Assembly (NCBI RefSeq): GCF_026241095.1
Contig: NZ_JAPFGB010000010.1
Span: 186,893-239,492 of the forward strand
DNA from: Saccharopolyspora sp. NFXS83
GTDB lineage: Bacteria; Actinomycetota; Actinomycetes; Mycobacteriales; Pseudonocardiaceae
Reading direction: 5' to 3'
Length of the DNA stretch: 52,600 nt
Made by a program: the position numbers and the translations under genes
The notes under the pieces: generated by a model
Told to the model about the DNA's origin: nothing
Databases searched by the model: none
Seen by the model: the letters and a program-made list of their open reading frames with translations, nothing else
Shown here: piece after piece, positions 1 through 9,068 of the stretch
How the letters are laid out: every line of letters begins with the position of its first letter
Position numbering within the stretch: position 1 is the stretch's first letter

Positions 1-132
1 CAAGGGGGCCGGGGCCGGTACCTGGCCTTCCTGGCCCCCTTGTCCTTGGTTCCCGCCGCTGGAGCAGCCGCTGAGCAGCGCGACGGCGAGCGTGGCCGCG
101 GCCACGCCGTAGTGGGCTTTCGTTCGGTCCAT
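1..132 (-). CDS. Lipoprotein, N-terminal part only (runs off the left edge)
   Basis: The reverse strand reads an ATG at 132 followed by a short basic N-terminus, a hydrophobic stretch and the lipobox LSGC with the lipidated cysteine at about residue 23. Next comes a Ser/Gly/Gln/Pro-rich linker that is still open at position 1. This is a type II signal peptide, so the product should be anchored to the outer face of the cytoplasmic membrane. Only 44 residues are visible, so the mature domain and the function cannot be judged. Confidence 0.7.
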   Translation of the reverse strand, partial: MDRTKAHYGVAAATLAVALLSGCSSGGNQGQGGQEGQVPAPAPL

Positions 133-364
133 GCCGACCTCCGCAGTCGAGCTCGCCGGGCGCGGCGCACGTGCGGCGCCCGGCGCGTGGGCGAGTCCCA
201 TTGGATGCCGCGGACGCCGGGTGGGCAGGTCGGGATCAGTGGCGCAACTCGATCGTGTGAAACCGGTGCGGTTGCGAGATGCCTCGCGGGACCGGTGCGC
301 GTGGCGGTCCGACGCATGTCACAGGGCGTTTCAGGTGGTTTTGGGCCCACCCGCTCGACAGAAG
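133..364. other. Intergenic region between the divergent lipoprotein and fadE5 genes
   Basis: Together with the operator and leader up to 462 this is a 330-base non-coding gap. It must carry the promoters of both divergent genes. Apart from the operator pair at 365-402 I see no hairpin, repeat or convincing reading frame. Confidence 0.5.
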
Positions 365-402
365 TTACTGCTAAGTAATACGCTGGAGTTACCGACGAGT
401 AA
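365..402. promoter_or_regulatory. Tandem inverted-repeat operators upstream of fadE5
   Basis: Two 14-base sites lie 24 bases apart: TTACTGCTAAGTAA (365-378) and TTACCGACGAGTAA (389-402). The second matches the elements at 10518-10541 and 13751-13782, giving a shared core of about YTACYSACGMGTARG. The natural candidate binder is the TetR protein encoded at 12928-13617, because the sites occur only beside the lipid genes around it. Assignment to that regulator is inference. Confidence 0.6.
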
Positions 403-462
403 GGCCATGTCCGGAGAGCGGGGCCGGCTCGGGATCATCAGTTCGGAGAGGGAGCCTGCGAA

Positions 463-2307
463 ATGGGCCACTACAAGAGCAACGTCCGCGACCTCGAATT
501 CAACTTGTTCGAGTTGTTCAAGGTGCAGGAGCGGCTGGGCACCGGGGCGTTCGAGCAGTCCGACGAGGACACCGTGCGAGGTGTGCTCAGCGAGCTCAAC
601 AGCCTCGCCACCGGGCCCCTCGCGGAGTCCTTCGCGGAAGGTGACCGCACCCCGGCGAAGTTCGACCCGAAGACCCACTCGGTCACGCTGCCCGAGTCGT
701 TCAAGAAGTCCTACCAGCAGGTCATGGACGGGGAGTGGTGGCGGCTCGGGCTCTCCGACGAGCTCGGCGGCTACGGCATCCCGCCGACCGTGCAGTGGGC
801 CACCTCCGAGCTGATCCTCGGCGCCAACCCGGCCGTCTACATGTACATGGCCGGACCGCAGTTCGCCGGGATCATGCACAAGAACGGCACCGAGCAGCAG
901 AAGCGCTGGGCCGACCTGATGATCGAGCGGCTCTGGGGCGCCACGATGGTGCTGACCGAGCCGGACGCGGGCTCCGACGTCGGCTCCGGCCGCACCAAGG
1001 CCATCAAGCAGGCCGACGGCAGCTGGCACATCGACGGCGTGAAGCGGTTCATCACCTCCGCCGACCAGGACATGACCGAGAACATCATGCACCTGGTGCT
1101 GGCCCGCCCCGAAGGCGAAGGCGTGGAGAGCAAGCCCGGCACCAAGGGCCTGAGCCTGTTCCTGGTGCCGAAGTTCCACTTCGACGAGGAGACCGGCGCG
1201 CCCGGCGAGCGCAACGGCGCCTTCGTCACCAACGTCGAGCACAAGATGGGCCTCAACGCCTCCGCCACCTGCGAGCTGACCTTCGGCCAGCACGGCACCC
1301 CGGCGCAGGGCTGGCTGCTCGGCGAGGTGCACGACGGCATCGCGCAGATGTTCCAGGTCATCGAGTACGCCCGGATGATGGTCGGCACCAAGGCCATCGC
1401 GACGCTGTCCACCGGCTACCTCAACGCGCTGGAGTACGCCAAGGAGCGCCAGCAGGGCGCGGACCTCACCAGGGCCACCGACAAGACCGCGCCGCGCGTC
1501 ACGATCACCAACCACCCCGACGTGCGCCGCATCCTGCTGCTGCAGAAGGCGTACGCGGAGGGCCTGCGCGCGGTGTACCTCTACACCGCGACCTACCAGG
1601 ACCAGATCGCTCAGGGCAAGGCCACCGGCGAGGACGTCGCGCTGGCCGAGCAGGTCAACGACCTGCTGCTGCCGATCGTCAAGGGCGTGGGCTCGGAGCG
1701 GGCGTACGAGAACCTGACGCTGTCGCTGCAGACCCTCGGCGGCTCCGGCTACCTGCAGGACTACCCGATCGAGCAGTACATCCGGGACGCCAAGATCGAC
1801 AGCTTGTACGAGGGCACCACGGCGATCCAGGCGCAGGACTTCTTCTTCCGCAAGATCGTGCGCAACAACGGCGCGGCCCTCGGGCACATCGCCGCCGAGG
1901 TGCAGAAGTCGCTGGACGCCGAAGGCGCCGACGAGCGGCTCAAGGAGGAGCGGGCGCTGGTCGCGCAGGCGCTGGAGGACGCGCAGGGCACCCTCGGCGC
2001 CGTGTTCGGCTTCCTGACCTCCGCGCAGGAGGACGTGAACAACATCTACAAGGTCGGCCAGCACGCCGTCACGGTCCTGATGAGCATGGGCGACCTGCTC
2101 ATCGGCTGGCTGCTGCTGCGCCAGGCCGAGGTGGCGCTGGCCGCGCTGGACGCGGGCGCCTCGGCCAAGGACCAGTCCTACTACCAGGGCAAGGTCGCGG
2201 TGGCGCGCTTCTTCGCGAAGAACGTGCTGCCGGAGCTGTCCTCCCGCCGCAAGGTCGTGGAGAACGCGGACAACGCGATCATGGACCTGGACGAGTCGGT
2301 GTTCTGA
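463..2307 (+). CDS. fadE5: FadE5-type acyl-CoA dehydrogenase
   Basis: A 614-residue flavoprotein that should catalyse alpha,beta-dehydrogenation of acyl-CoA, the first step of beta-oxidation, in the cytoplasm. The opening [10 protein letters not shown] and the length (classical ACADs are about 380-400) are typical of the mycobacterial FadE5 branch, which carries an extra C-terminal helical domain. FAD-binding [10 protein letters not shown] lies near residue 165, and the catalytic glutamate is in LYEGTTAIQ at about Glu450. ATG at 463 is preceded by a GGAGAGGGAG ribosome site. It stands alone, with two operators 60-100 bases upstream and a terminator downstream. In Mycobacterium tuberculosis fadE5 sits beside fadA2, fabG4 and htdX; the same set occurs here, spread over 12 kb. 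Confidence 0.93.
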   Translation: MGHYKSNVRDLEFNLFELFKVQERLGTGAFEQSDEDTVRGVLSELNSLATGPLAESFAEGDRTPAKFDPKTHSVTLPESFKKSYQQVMDGEWWRLGLSDELGGYGIPPTVQWATSELILGANPAVYMYMAGPQFAGIMHKNGTEQQKRWADLMIERLWGATMVLTEPDAGSDVGSGRTKAIKQADGSWHIDGVKRFITSADQDMTENIMHLVLARPEGEGVESKPGTKGLSLFLVPKFHFDEETGAPGERNGAFVTNVEHKMGLNASATCELTFGQHGTPAQGWLLGEVHDGIAQMFQVIEYARMMVGTKAIATLSTGYLNALEYAKERQQGADLTRATDKTAPRVTITNHPDVRRILLLQKAYAEGLRAVYLYTATYQDQIAQGKATGEDVALAEQVNDLLLPIVKGVGSERAYENLTLSLQTLGGSGYLQDYPIEQYIRDAKIDSLYEGTTAIQAQDFFFRKIVRNNGAALGHIAAEVQKSLDAEGADERLKEERALVAQALEDAQGTLGAVFGFLTSAQEDVNNIYKVGQHAVTVLMSMGDLLIGWLLLRQAEVALAALDAGASAKDQSYYQGKVAVARFFAKNVLPELSSRRKVVENADNAIMDLDESVF

Positions 2308-2347
2308 TCCGGACCGGTGGTGCCCCGGGCACCACGGCCTGACTCGA

Positions 2348-2382
2348 CGTGGGCGCTCACTCCGACGGAGTGAGCGCCCACG
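2348..2382 (+). terminator. Hairpin terminator after fadE5
   Basis: A perfect 16-base-pair stem (2348-2363 with 2367-2382) with a three-base GAC loop lies 40 bases after the fadE5 stop. There is no real T-run, as is common in GC-rich actinobacteria. Confidence 0.75.
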
Positions 2383-2498
2383 TTCGTGTTCGGGTGGTCG
2401 CCGCCCAGGCTGCTCCGCCACCGGCGGGGCGAACCGGGTCGCGCGGACCGCACCGTTCGAGGGAACGACCGCGGCGGGGTCGGTGCCGCGGACGTGAA

Positions 2499-2528
2499 AA
2501 GGCCCCTCCCGGTTCCGGGAGGGGCCTT
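2499..2528 (-). terminator. Hairpin terminator after the vanW-family gene
   Basis: A perfect inverted repeat, AAGGCCCCTCCCGG (2499-2512) with its complement at 2515-2528. It lies 13 bases beyond the stop of the minus-strand VanW gene, with A/T-rich flanks on both sides, so it may work in both directions between the convergent genes. Confidence 0.75.
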
Positions 2529-2540
2529 CTCGGTGCTCGG

Positions 2541-4901
2541 TCAGCGCGGCGCGGGGCCGGGCGGTGGGCCGCAGTGGATGATCGGCTGCGGGTTGTAGAC
2601 CGTCTTGCTCGGGCTCTCCGTGGTGACCTTGCCGGACTTGACGTCCTTCAAGGTCCGGGTGTCGGTGACCGTGAAACCACCGGCGCCCTTGCTCGGGCTG
2701 CACGGCTCGCCCGGCGGGACGACCTTCTCGTGCGGCGGCTTCGGGGCGGTGCGCTCACCCGTCTTCGAGCTCACGTCGTACTGCTTGGTGCCCCAGAACT
2801 TCACCGTGATCGACGACGGCGTCCACTCCGTGGTGATCATGACACCGCTGGCGAGCGTGTTCTTGAACTTCACGTCGATGACGCTGCTGCCGTCGGGGTT
2901 CTGGAACACCGTCGCTTCCCGGCCCGCCGGGTAGCGGCTGATGTAGTAGCTGTGCTCCTTGTGCTCCACGTCCTTGACGCCGGCGAAGTACGAGGCGTTG
3001 TACAGCGTGGTCGCGAACTGCGAGATGCCGCCGCCGACGGCCTTCGCGGGGCGCCCGTCCTCGATGATCCCGGACTCGACGTACCCCTGGGCGGTGCCGC
3101 GCGGCCCGGTGTGGCCGTTGAGGCTGAACGTCTCGCCGGGCTTGACGACCGCGCCGTTGACCTGCTCGGCGGTCCGCTTGATGTTCACGCCGGAGGCCGT
3201 TTCGAAGCCTTCGGTCTTGAACTCGCTGATGACTTCCTTGATGCCGAGCCCGTTGGCGTGGTCGGTGTTGAACGCGGGCGGCTGCTGCTCGTAGATCGCC
3301 TGCAGCGTGCGGTCCTGCTTCTGCTTGACGACGTCGTCGAGCTTCTCGAAGCTCTTCTCCCAGTTCACGCCGCGGCCGTCCAGCGACGGGCGCACCACGG
3401 GCCCGCCCCCTTCGAGGACGATCTCGGCGTCCTTCGCGGGCTTCATGGTGTCCTTGAGCTGCGGTTCGAGGCCGCCGATGAGGACCGGCACGTCGAGGTG
3501 GGAGCGCAGCCCGCCCTTGCCGTCCGGTTCGAACCGCAGCGCGGCGGCGATGGTCTCGGGCGCGAGCGCCGCGTCGTGGCCCTCGCCCTTGACGTTCACC
3601 GGGCTGGACACCGCGGGCTGGGCCACGTTGCGCAAGGCCTGGTGCACGCCGTCGGAGGTGGTGTTCACGGCCTGCTCGGTGAACGGGACCTGGACCGGCC
3701 CGCCCTTCGCCCAGTCCGCCATCACCTGGTCTGCGGCCACGCTCACGTCCACGGAGCGGCCGGTGACCGGTTCCACCGCGACCGGCGTGGTGCCCTCGAA
3801 CTTGATGGTGCCTTCCGAGGCGGCCCGCTCCAGCTTCGGCTTGACCTGCTCCACCGCGGCCATGACCTGCTGCTCGTCGCCGTGGCTGACGGGGTAGATC
3901 TCGCGGTCGGTGAACAGCGAGGCGATCCGGGTGAACGGGTTCAGCGGCTGCTCACCGGCCTGCTCGATGGTGGCCGGCCAGTCCATCGTCAGCCCGGACT
4001 GCTCCGGCGAGATGGTGGCCGTCGCGTCGCCCGCCTTCAGCTGCACCGGTTCCTGCAGGTTCGGGCCGAGCTCCTCGCGCAGCTTGCGCTGCGCGGCGGC
4101 CTCGGTGAGCCCGCCGACCTGCACGTCGGCGACGGTGGTGCCGCGCGGCACGGTGCCGCTGCTGAACATCAGGTCGCCCACGTAGAGCAGCGTCAATAAG
4201 CCGACCGCGACCCCGGCCGCGATACCGCCGCGGATCAGTCCGCGCCGGTCGCGCGGGGAGCCCGCCTGCTCCGGCGGGTCCTCGGCGAAGCCACCGCCGA
4301 TGCCACCGCCGAACCCGGTCGCCCACGGCGACGGCTCGGCGGGCACCTTCGGGATGTTCTGGGTGCGTTCGGCGTCGCCCTCGGGGAACCCGGTCTGCTC
4401 GGTCGGCAGCTGCGCGAACGAGCCGGCGACGGCCTGCGTCGTCGGCGCCTGGTCCGCGGGCGGCTGCTCGACCCGGGTGGTGGCGGCCGAACCGGGGAAG
4501 CCGGGGGCGCCGAGGAAGTCCGTGGGCGAGGCGTAGCCGCCCTCCGGCTCGGTCACCTTCGGGATCGCCTGGGTGCGCTCGGGGTCGGCCTCCGGGGGCT
4601 CCTGCCCGAGGCGCTGCGTCTCGTCCGCGGCGGGCGACTGCTGCGTCAGGGTCGGACGGGTCTGCCGCTCCGACAGGTCCTCCGGCGCGGTCTCCGCCCC
4701 CGCGGCGAGCTGCTCCGGCGAGATCCGCATGGTCCGCTCCGCCTGGGAATCCTGGGGCGCGGAAGCCGGGGTGATCGAGCGCGTCGCGTCCGCGCCGGAC
4801 TCCCCGGACGGGGTGGAACGGTCCGCTGCACCGGTCGGGTCGTCGCCCGCCGGCTTCCGGTTCGGATCGTCCCCGGATGAGGCGTCGTAGTTTTCCGGCA
4901 C
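2541..4901 (-). CDS. VanW family membrane-anchored protein with a long phospho-site-like tail
   Basis: A 786-residue protein. Residues 1-220 are a low-complexity cytoplasmic tail, followed by one membrane segment at about 224-246 and a large extracellular part. The extracellular part has peptidoglycan-binding-4-like segments and a C-terminal VanW domain (GETFSLNGHTGPR, AVGGGISQFATTLYNA, SYYISRYPAGREATV). The family is linked to the cell wall in actinobacteria, but its biochemical role is not established. The tail repeats ERTQAIPKV (near 108) and ERTQNIPKV (near 178), plus ERTMRI and DETQRL, which resemble Ser/Thr-kinase and FHA-recognition sequences. The ATG at 4901 is the first in frame. It lies downstream of the GroES-like gene on the same strand. 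Confidence 0.88.
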   Translation of the reverse strand: MPENYDASSGDDPNRKPAGDDPTGAADRSTPSGESGADATRSITPASAPQDSQAERTMRISPEQLAAGAETAPEDLSERQTRPTLTQQSPAADETQRLGQEPPEADPERTQAIPKVTEPEGGYASPTDFLGAPGFPGSAATTRVEQPPADQAPTTQAVAGSFAQLPTEQTGFPEGDAERTQNIPKVPAEPSPWATGFGGGIGGGFAEDPPEQAGSPRDRRGLIRGGIAAGVAVGLLTLLYVGDLMFSSGTVPRGTTVADVQVGGLTEAAAQRKLREELGPNLQEPVQLKAGDATATISPEQSGLTMDWPATIEQAGEQPLNPFTRIASLFTDREIYPVSHGDEQQVMAAVEQVKPKLERAASEGTIKFEGTTPVAVEPVTGRSVDVSVAADQVMADWAKGGPVQVPFTEQAVNTTSDGVHQALRNVAQPAVSSPVNVKGEGHDAALAPETIAAALRFEPDGKGGLRSHLDVPVLIGGLEPQLKDTMKPAKDAEIVLEGGGPVVRPSLDGRGVNWEKSFEKLDDVVKQKQDRTLQAIYEQQPPAFNTDHANGLGIKEVISEFKTEGFETASGVNIKRTAEQVNGAVVKPGETFSLNGHTGPRGTAQGYVESGIIEDGRPAKAVGGGISQFATTLYNASYFAGVKDVEHKEHSYYISRYPAGREATVFQNPDGSSVIDVKFKNTLASGVMITTEWTPSSITVKFWGTKQYDVSSKTGERTAPKPPHEKVVPPGEPCSPSKGAGGFTVTDTRTLKDVKSGKVTTESPSKTVYNPQPIIHCGPPPGPAPR

Positions 4902-5046
4902 CGCTTCCCCTTCATCGGTCTGGTCGTGCGGTGGGGTACATCAGCGAACAGGCGCCGGGACGGTCCGTCAAGGACGCCGTGCCCGCATCACCCCGACAAC
5001 GGTTCGGAGCGCCCGGGTGGCCGCGCCGACCGCACCTCGCGGTGGG

Positions 5047-5367
5047 TCACAGGTAGAGGCCGGTGCCCTGTTCGATCTGTTCGCTGGCCACGGCGTGCAG
5101 ATCCCGCTCGCGCATCACCAGGTAGGGCTGGCCCTGCACTTCGACCTCGAACTGCTCCTCGGGGTTGAACAGCACCTGGTCGCCGACCTTGACGGCCCGC
5201 ACGTGGCTGCCCACCCCGAAGACCTCGCCCCAGAGCAGCCGCTTGGCCATCTGGGCGGTCGCCGGAATCACGATGCCGCCGCTGCTGCGACGTTCTCCGG
5301 ATTCCGCAGAGACCCGCACCATGACCCGGTCATGCAGCATCTGGATCTCGAGCTTGGCATCGGTCAC
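5047..5367 (-). CDS. GroES/Cpn10-like protein (divergent paralogue)
   Basis: A 106-residue protein of the chaperonin-10 fold, starting at GTG 5367. It keeps the GroES pattern of a variable mobile loop (GERRSSGGIVIPATA, near residues 23-37), then GEVFGVG, VKVGDQVLF and a closing VMRERDLHAV. True GroES caps GroEL. Here there is no groEL beside it and the mobile loop is altered, so it is probably a second Cpn10-type protein with a changed partner or role. It starts 50 bases after the NHLRC2-like gene on the same strand and may be cotranscribed with it. Confidence 0.8.
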   Translation of the reverse strand: MTDAKLEIQMLHDRVMVRVSAESGERRSSGGIVIPATAQMAKRLLWGEVFGVGSHVRAVKVGDQVLFNPEEQFEVEVQGQPYLVMRERDLHAVASEQIEQGTGLYL

Positions 5368-5417
5368 CCGAAAAGTTTACGTGCCCGCCTCGACGGGCCC
5401 ACCGCGCAGGGGGCGGC

Positions 5418-7265
5418 TCACGCGCCGGTGTCCATGCCGCCCATCACGAGCGGCAGCCGGTGCGCGCCGCCCGGCGCGATCCGCACCGGCACTCCCCAGT
5501 CCTGCCTGGTCAGGTTGCACGTGGGGTGTTCGACGGCGGGATCGTCGGTGCAGCTGGCGGCCTGCGCGACGACGTGCAGCACGCCGTGCTCAATGCCGTC
5601 GGCGAGCACGAGGCGCCTGCTCAGGTCCGTGCCGGTTCCCGCGCCCTCGACCAGCAGTTCCGCCGGTGAGGCGGTGATCTCCAGCCGGGTGGACGGTCCG
5701 TAGCGGTCGTCGAGCTTGCCGCCGGGCGGGGGCGTGAACACGACCGCGAGCTCCAGCTCGCCACCGCCGATCTCCGTCGCCGGGCGCGTGACCTGCTGCG
5801 ACGCGCCTTCGATGAGCTTCGCGGAGACGCCGGGCGGCACCGGCCGCTCCAGCCGGTGCGCGGCGGAGGACACCACGACGAGCTCGCCGTCGATCACCGC
5901 CGCGCCGGACGGCTCGGCCAGCCGCGTGGCCAACGTGGCCAGCTCGTTCGATGCCGGATCGTAACGTCGGAGGGCGCCGTTGTAGGTGTCGCAGACGGCG
6001 ATGGAGCCATCCGGCAGCACCGCTACTCCGAGCGGGTGCTGCAGCAGCGCCCGCTCGGCGGGCCCGTCGGCGTGGCCGAAGTCGAACAGTCCGGCGCCGA
6101 CGGCCGTGCGGACCGCGAACCCGTCCTCAGCGGGCTCGACCCAGCGCAGCGCGGAGGTCTCCGAGTCCGCGAGCCACAGCCGGTCGCCGCCGTCGGCGAG
6201 ACCGGATGGCTGGGCGAAGAACGCCTCGGCGGCATCCCCGTCGCGCAGGCCTTCGACGGTGGTGCCCGCGAACCGCCGCACCCGCCCGCCGCGCGGGTCG
6301 AACAGGCCGAGCGTGTGGTTCCCGGCCATGGCGACGACCACGCCGCCCGCCGGTTCCCACCAGGCAACGTCCCACGGGCTGGTGAGCGGGGTGTCCAGCG
6401 CGGGCCCCTCGTCGGTGCCGTCGCGCCACTGCGCGCCGGTGCCCGCGACGGTCGTCACCTCGCCGTCGGCGAGCCGCACGCCGCGCAGCAGGTGGTTCAC
6501 CGTGTCGGCCACGACGAGGTCGTAGCCGACGTCCGCGGCGACCCCTTCGGGCAGCACGGCGATCCCGGCGGGCTCGGCGAACGAGGCTTCGTCGGGGCCG
6601 CCGTCGGAGCTGCCGCGCGCGCCGCTGCCGATGCGCCGCAGCACCGTCTCGCCGTCCTGGGCGAACTCGACCAGCGAGTGGTTCGCGGAGTCCGACACCA
6701 GGATCGTGCCCGGCCCGGCGGCCACCTTCGCGGGGAAGCGCAGCGTCGTGGCCTCGGGCTCCGGCGGCACGTACGGTCCGCTGCCGCGATGCAGGGTGCC
6801 CTTCGCGCCGTGCTCGGCGACGAGTTCGCTCAGGACGCCGCGCAACGCCTCGACGTGGCCTTCACCTGCGGCGACGTGCACCAGGTAGCCCTCGGGGTCC
6901 ACCACTGCCAGCGTCGGCCACGCCTTCACGGCGTAGTTCTGCCAGGTGGACAGCTCCGGGTCGTCGAGCACCGGGTGGTGCACGGAGTAGCGCTCGACGG
7001 CGGCGATCAGCGCGTCCGGGTCCGCCTCGTGCTCGAACTTCGGGGAGTGCACGCCGATGGTGACCAGCTCCGCGGCGAACTCCTCCTCCAGCGGGCGCAG
7101 CTCGTCGATCACGTGCAGGCAGTTGATGCAGCAGAACGTCCAGAAGTCCAGCAGCACGATCTTGCCGCGCAGGTCGGCGAGCTGGAGCTCCCTGCCGCCG
7201 GTGTTCAGCCACTGGCGACCGGTGAACTCGGGTGCGCGGACACGGGTGCGGGACGCGGTACTCAC
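5418..7265 (-). CDS. NHLRC2-like protein: thioredoxin fold plus NHL propeller
   Basis: About 615 residues. The N-terminal domain is thioredoxin-like, with WLNTGG, LRGKIVLLDFWTFCCINC and a cis-proline segment AVKAWPTLAVVDPEG. The CCxxC arrangement matches the redox-like site of NHLRC2 proteins. An NHL beta-propeller follows (repeats such as ILVSDSANHSLVEF, LVVADTVNHLLRGV, IAVCDTYNGALRRY), then a C-terminal beta domain. There is no signal peptide, so it is probably cytoplasmic. The function of bacterial members is not settled; thiol-disulfide exchange is plausible. The start is uncertain: GTG 7265 fits the usual family N-terminus, while an in-frame ATG at 7313 would add 16 residues. Confidence 0.85.
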   Translation of the reverse strand: MSTASRTRVRAPEFTGRQWLNTGGRELQLADLRGKIVLLDFWTFCCINCLHVIDELRPLEEEFAAELVTIGVHSPKFEHEADPDALIAAVERYSVHHPVLDDPELSTWQNYAVKAWPTLAVVDPEGYLVHVAAGEGHVEALRGVLSELVAEHGAKGTLHRGSGPYVPPEPEATTLRFPAKVAAGPGTILVSDSANHSLVEFAQDGETVLRRIGSGARGSSDGGPDEASFAEPAGIAVLPEGVAADVGYDLVVADTVNHLLRGVRLADGEVTTVAGTGAQWRDGTDEGPALDTPLTSPWDVAWWEPAGGVVVAMAGNHTLGLFDPRGGRVRRFAGTTVEGLRDGDAAEAFFAQPSGLADGGDRLWLADSETSALRWVEPAEDGFAVRTAVGAGLFDFGHADGPAERALLQHPLGVAVLPDGSIAVCDTYNGALRRYDPASNELATLATRLAEPSGAAVIDGELVVVSSAAHRLERPVPPGVSAKLIEGASQQVTRPATEIGGGELELAVVFTPPPGGKLDDRYGPSTRLEITASPAELLVEGAGTGTDLSRRLVLADGIEHGVLHVVAQAASCTDDPAVEHPTCNLTRQDWGVPVRIAPGGAHRLPLVMGGMDTGA

Positions 7266-7793
7266 GTGCGGAGTCAACAACACGGGCCCGAGCCGCTGTT
7301 CCCACGTCCACATCCTGGAACGGCGGACGCCGCAGCCCGGCCCTCGTGAGCGAGGCCGAGTCGAGCTCCGAACGGAACAGGCTGCCGCATCAAGCGGGCG
7401 TCCGGAACCGGAGCGGGAAAGCGGGAACAAATCGGGGCGCGCGGCGCTTGATCTCGGTGCGCGGGCGGTGATCGACCCCGGAAATTGGAAGGCCCCGCAG
7501 TGCTGCCAGGTCGGGGGTCCGACAGCACCGCGGGGTCACCATGCATATCGACGGGACCCCCGGCGTTGTTACACACCGGCCTCATGGTGTCCCGCGTCAC
7601 AGCTCTGTGAGTGGGGTGAAGCCGTTCGCTCGGGCGGTTTCGGCTTGTTGACCAGCGCATACGGTCATGTCGATGGGTTTCCGGGGTTCTGGGGAGAGCG
7701 CGGGACTCCACTCGTTCGGCCGAGCGCCCGAGCGGGCGCCTGCGATGTGGACGGGAGTTTCCGGCGGGCCCGCTCGCCAGCATGCTGGCGGAC
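7266..7793. other. Intergenic region between divergent genes
   Basis: A 528-base gap between the NHLRC2-like gene (leftward) and the sulfite-oxidase-fold gene (rightward). It contains one strongly folded element at 7493-7535, described separately, and a 12-base palindrome CCAGCATGCTGG at 7777-7788 next to the right-hand start. No convincing gene was seen on either strand. Confidence 0.5.
7493..7535. other. Branched hairpin of unknown function
   Basis: CCCCGCAGTGCTG (7493-7505) pairs with CAGCACCGCGGGG (7523-7535) with a single mismatch. The enclosed loop contains a second small stem, GTCGG (7510-7514) with CCGAC (7519-7523), which competes at its edge. It lies in the middle of a divergent promoter region, more than 200 bases from either start, so it is not an obvious gene-end terminator. 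It could end an unrecognised short transcript or act as a leader element. Confidence 0.45.
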
Positions 7794-8900
7794 ATGGATG
7801 CACAGCTGAGCGACGTGAGCCTGCCGTCCCGGATCGCCGAGCCGGGCGAGGGCATCAGCGCGGCGGAGTTGGCGCTGGCCGCGCGCAACCACGGGATCCC
7901 GCTGGAGGCGCTGCGCTACGACGTCACCCCGATCGGGCTGCACTACCTGCTCACGCACTACGACATGCCCGCGCTGGACGCGGCGAGCTGGCGGTTGTCG
8001 CTGACGGGCGAAGTGGCGGGCGCGCGGGAGTTCGCGCTCGACGAGCTCCGGTCGCTGCCGTCCCGCACGGTGCGGGTGACCATGGAGTGCGCGGGCAACG
8101 GCCGGGCCAGGATGCACCCCCGCCCGGTGAGCCAGCCGTGGCTGGTGGAGGCGGTCGGCACCGCCGACTGGACGGGAGTGCCGCTGCGCCACGTGCTCGA
8201 CGCGGTGGGCGTGGGCTCCTCGGCGGTCGAGGTCGTGTTCACCGGAGCCGATCACGGCGTGGAACGCGGTGTGGAGCAGGACTACCGGCGCGGCCTGCCG
8301 CTGGCGGAGGCGTTGCGCGACGACGTGCTGCTCGCCTACGAGATGAACGGTCAACCGCTGCCGCCGCAGCACGGGCATCCGGTGCGGCTGGTGGTGCCCG
8401 GCTGGTACGGCATGGCGCACGTGAAGTGGCTGCGGGAGATCTCGCTGGTCGACGAGCCGTTCACCGGGTTCCAGAACGCCGTGGCGTACCGCCTCAAGCA
8501 GTCGGCGGACGATCCCGGCGTGCCCGCCACCCGCATCGAGCCGCGCTCGTTGATCGTGCCGCCGGGCTTCCCCGACTTCATGTCCCGCCACCGGGTGGTC
8601 CGCCCCGGTCCGCTGACGGTCACCGGCCGCGCCTGGTCCGGGCACGCGCCGATCACGCGCGTCGAGTTCAGCACCGACGGCGGCGCCACCTGGGCGGACG
8701 CCGAACTGGATGAGGCAGGGCCGCGCTGGGCGTGGCGCGGCTGGCGCGCGATGTGGCGGGCGGAGCGCGGCGAGCACCTGCTCACCGCCCGAGCCACCGA
8801 CGCCGAAGGCCACGTGCAGCCCGTGGCCGAACCTTGGAACCGGGGCGGCTTCGCCAACAACCTCGTCCACCGCGTCCCGGTCACCTGCGTCGACGATTGA
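7794..8900 (+). CDS. Sulfite-oxidase-fold molybdopterin enzyme
   Basis: About 368 residues. It has a molybdopterin-binding sulfite oxidase domain with the molybdenum-ligand cysteine in MECAGNGR (about Cys99), the conserved VPGWYGMAHVKWL segment, and a C-terminal Mo-co dimerisation domain (ITRVEFSTDGGATW ... HLLTARATDAEGHVQP). There is no Tat signal or haem domain, so it appears cytoplasmic with an unknown electron acceptor. The family oxidises sulfite or reduces related substrates; the substrate cannot be read from sequence. Two starts are possible, ATG 7782 and ATG 7794. I prefer 7794 because CATGCT seven bases upstream could be the -10 of a leaderless transcript, and neither start has a good ribosome site. 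Confidence 0.88.
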   Translation: MDAQLSDVSLPSRIAEPGEGISAAELALAARNHGIPLEALRYDVTPIGLHYLLTHYDMPALDAASWRLSLTGEVAGAREFALDELRSLPSRTVRVTMECAGNGRARMHPRPVSQPWLVEAVGTADWTGVPLRHVLDAVGVGSSAVEVVFTGADHGVERGVEQDYRRGLPLAEALRDDVLLAYEMNGQPLPPQHGHPVRLVVPGWYGMAHVKWLREISLVDEPFTGFQNAVAYRLKQSADDPGVPATRIEPRSLIVPPGFPDFMSRHRVVRPGPLTVTGRAWSGHAPITRVEFSTDGGATWADAELDEAGPRWAWRGWRAMWRAERGEHLLTARATDAEGHVQPVAEPWNRGGFANNLVHRVPVTCVDD

Positions 8901-8912
8901 CCCCGCGAAGCC

Positions 8913-8947
8913 GAACGGACCGGAGGCCCGAAGCCCCCGGTCCGTTC
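8913..8947. terminator. Terminator hairpin between convergent genes
   Basis: GAACGGACCGG (8913-8923) pairs perfectly with CCGGTCCGTTC (8937-8947), 12 bases after the sulfite-oxidase-fold stop. It probably serves that gene and perhaps the facing fadA2 gene. Confidence 0.65.
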
Positions 8948-9021
8948 CTCGGCCAACGCGCTCAGTTCAGTGCGCGACCAGGTGCCGCGCCCGCGACGAA
9001 AGCCGAATCCTCACGGCGAAG

Positions 9022-9046
9022 CCGCTGAGGTTCCGCTACCCGATCA
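9022..9046 (-). repeat. Partial copy of the dispersed palindromic repeat (copy R1)
   Basis: Read on the minus strand, this segment gives CGGGTAGCGGAACCTCAGC, nearly identical to the outer end of the repeat at 30369-30490 and 52525-52600. Only one end of the element is recognisable. It sits between the convergent sulfite-oxidase-fold and fadA2 genes. Confidence 0.5.
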
Positions 9047-9068
9047 CCCGAGCAGAACGACCGGCTCC

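Noticed and set aside
331-2703. 790-codon open frame on the minus strand opposite fadE5
   Set aside because: It lies opposite a clear FadE5 gene; high G+C leaves few stop codons. Its protein is rich in Arg, His, Gln and Val without domains.
2349-4199. 616-codon open frame on the plus strand opposite the VanW gene
   Set aside because: Shadow of the VanW gene; begins inside a terminator hairpin and has no domain.
7665-8870. 401-codon minus-strand frame opposite the sulfite-oxidase-fold gene
   Set aside because: Shadow frame; the plus strand has the molybdenum-cysteine motif and full family length.
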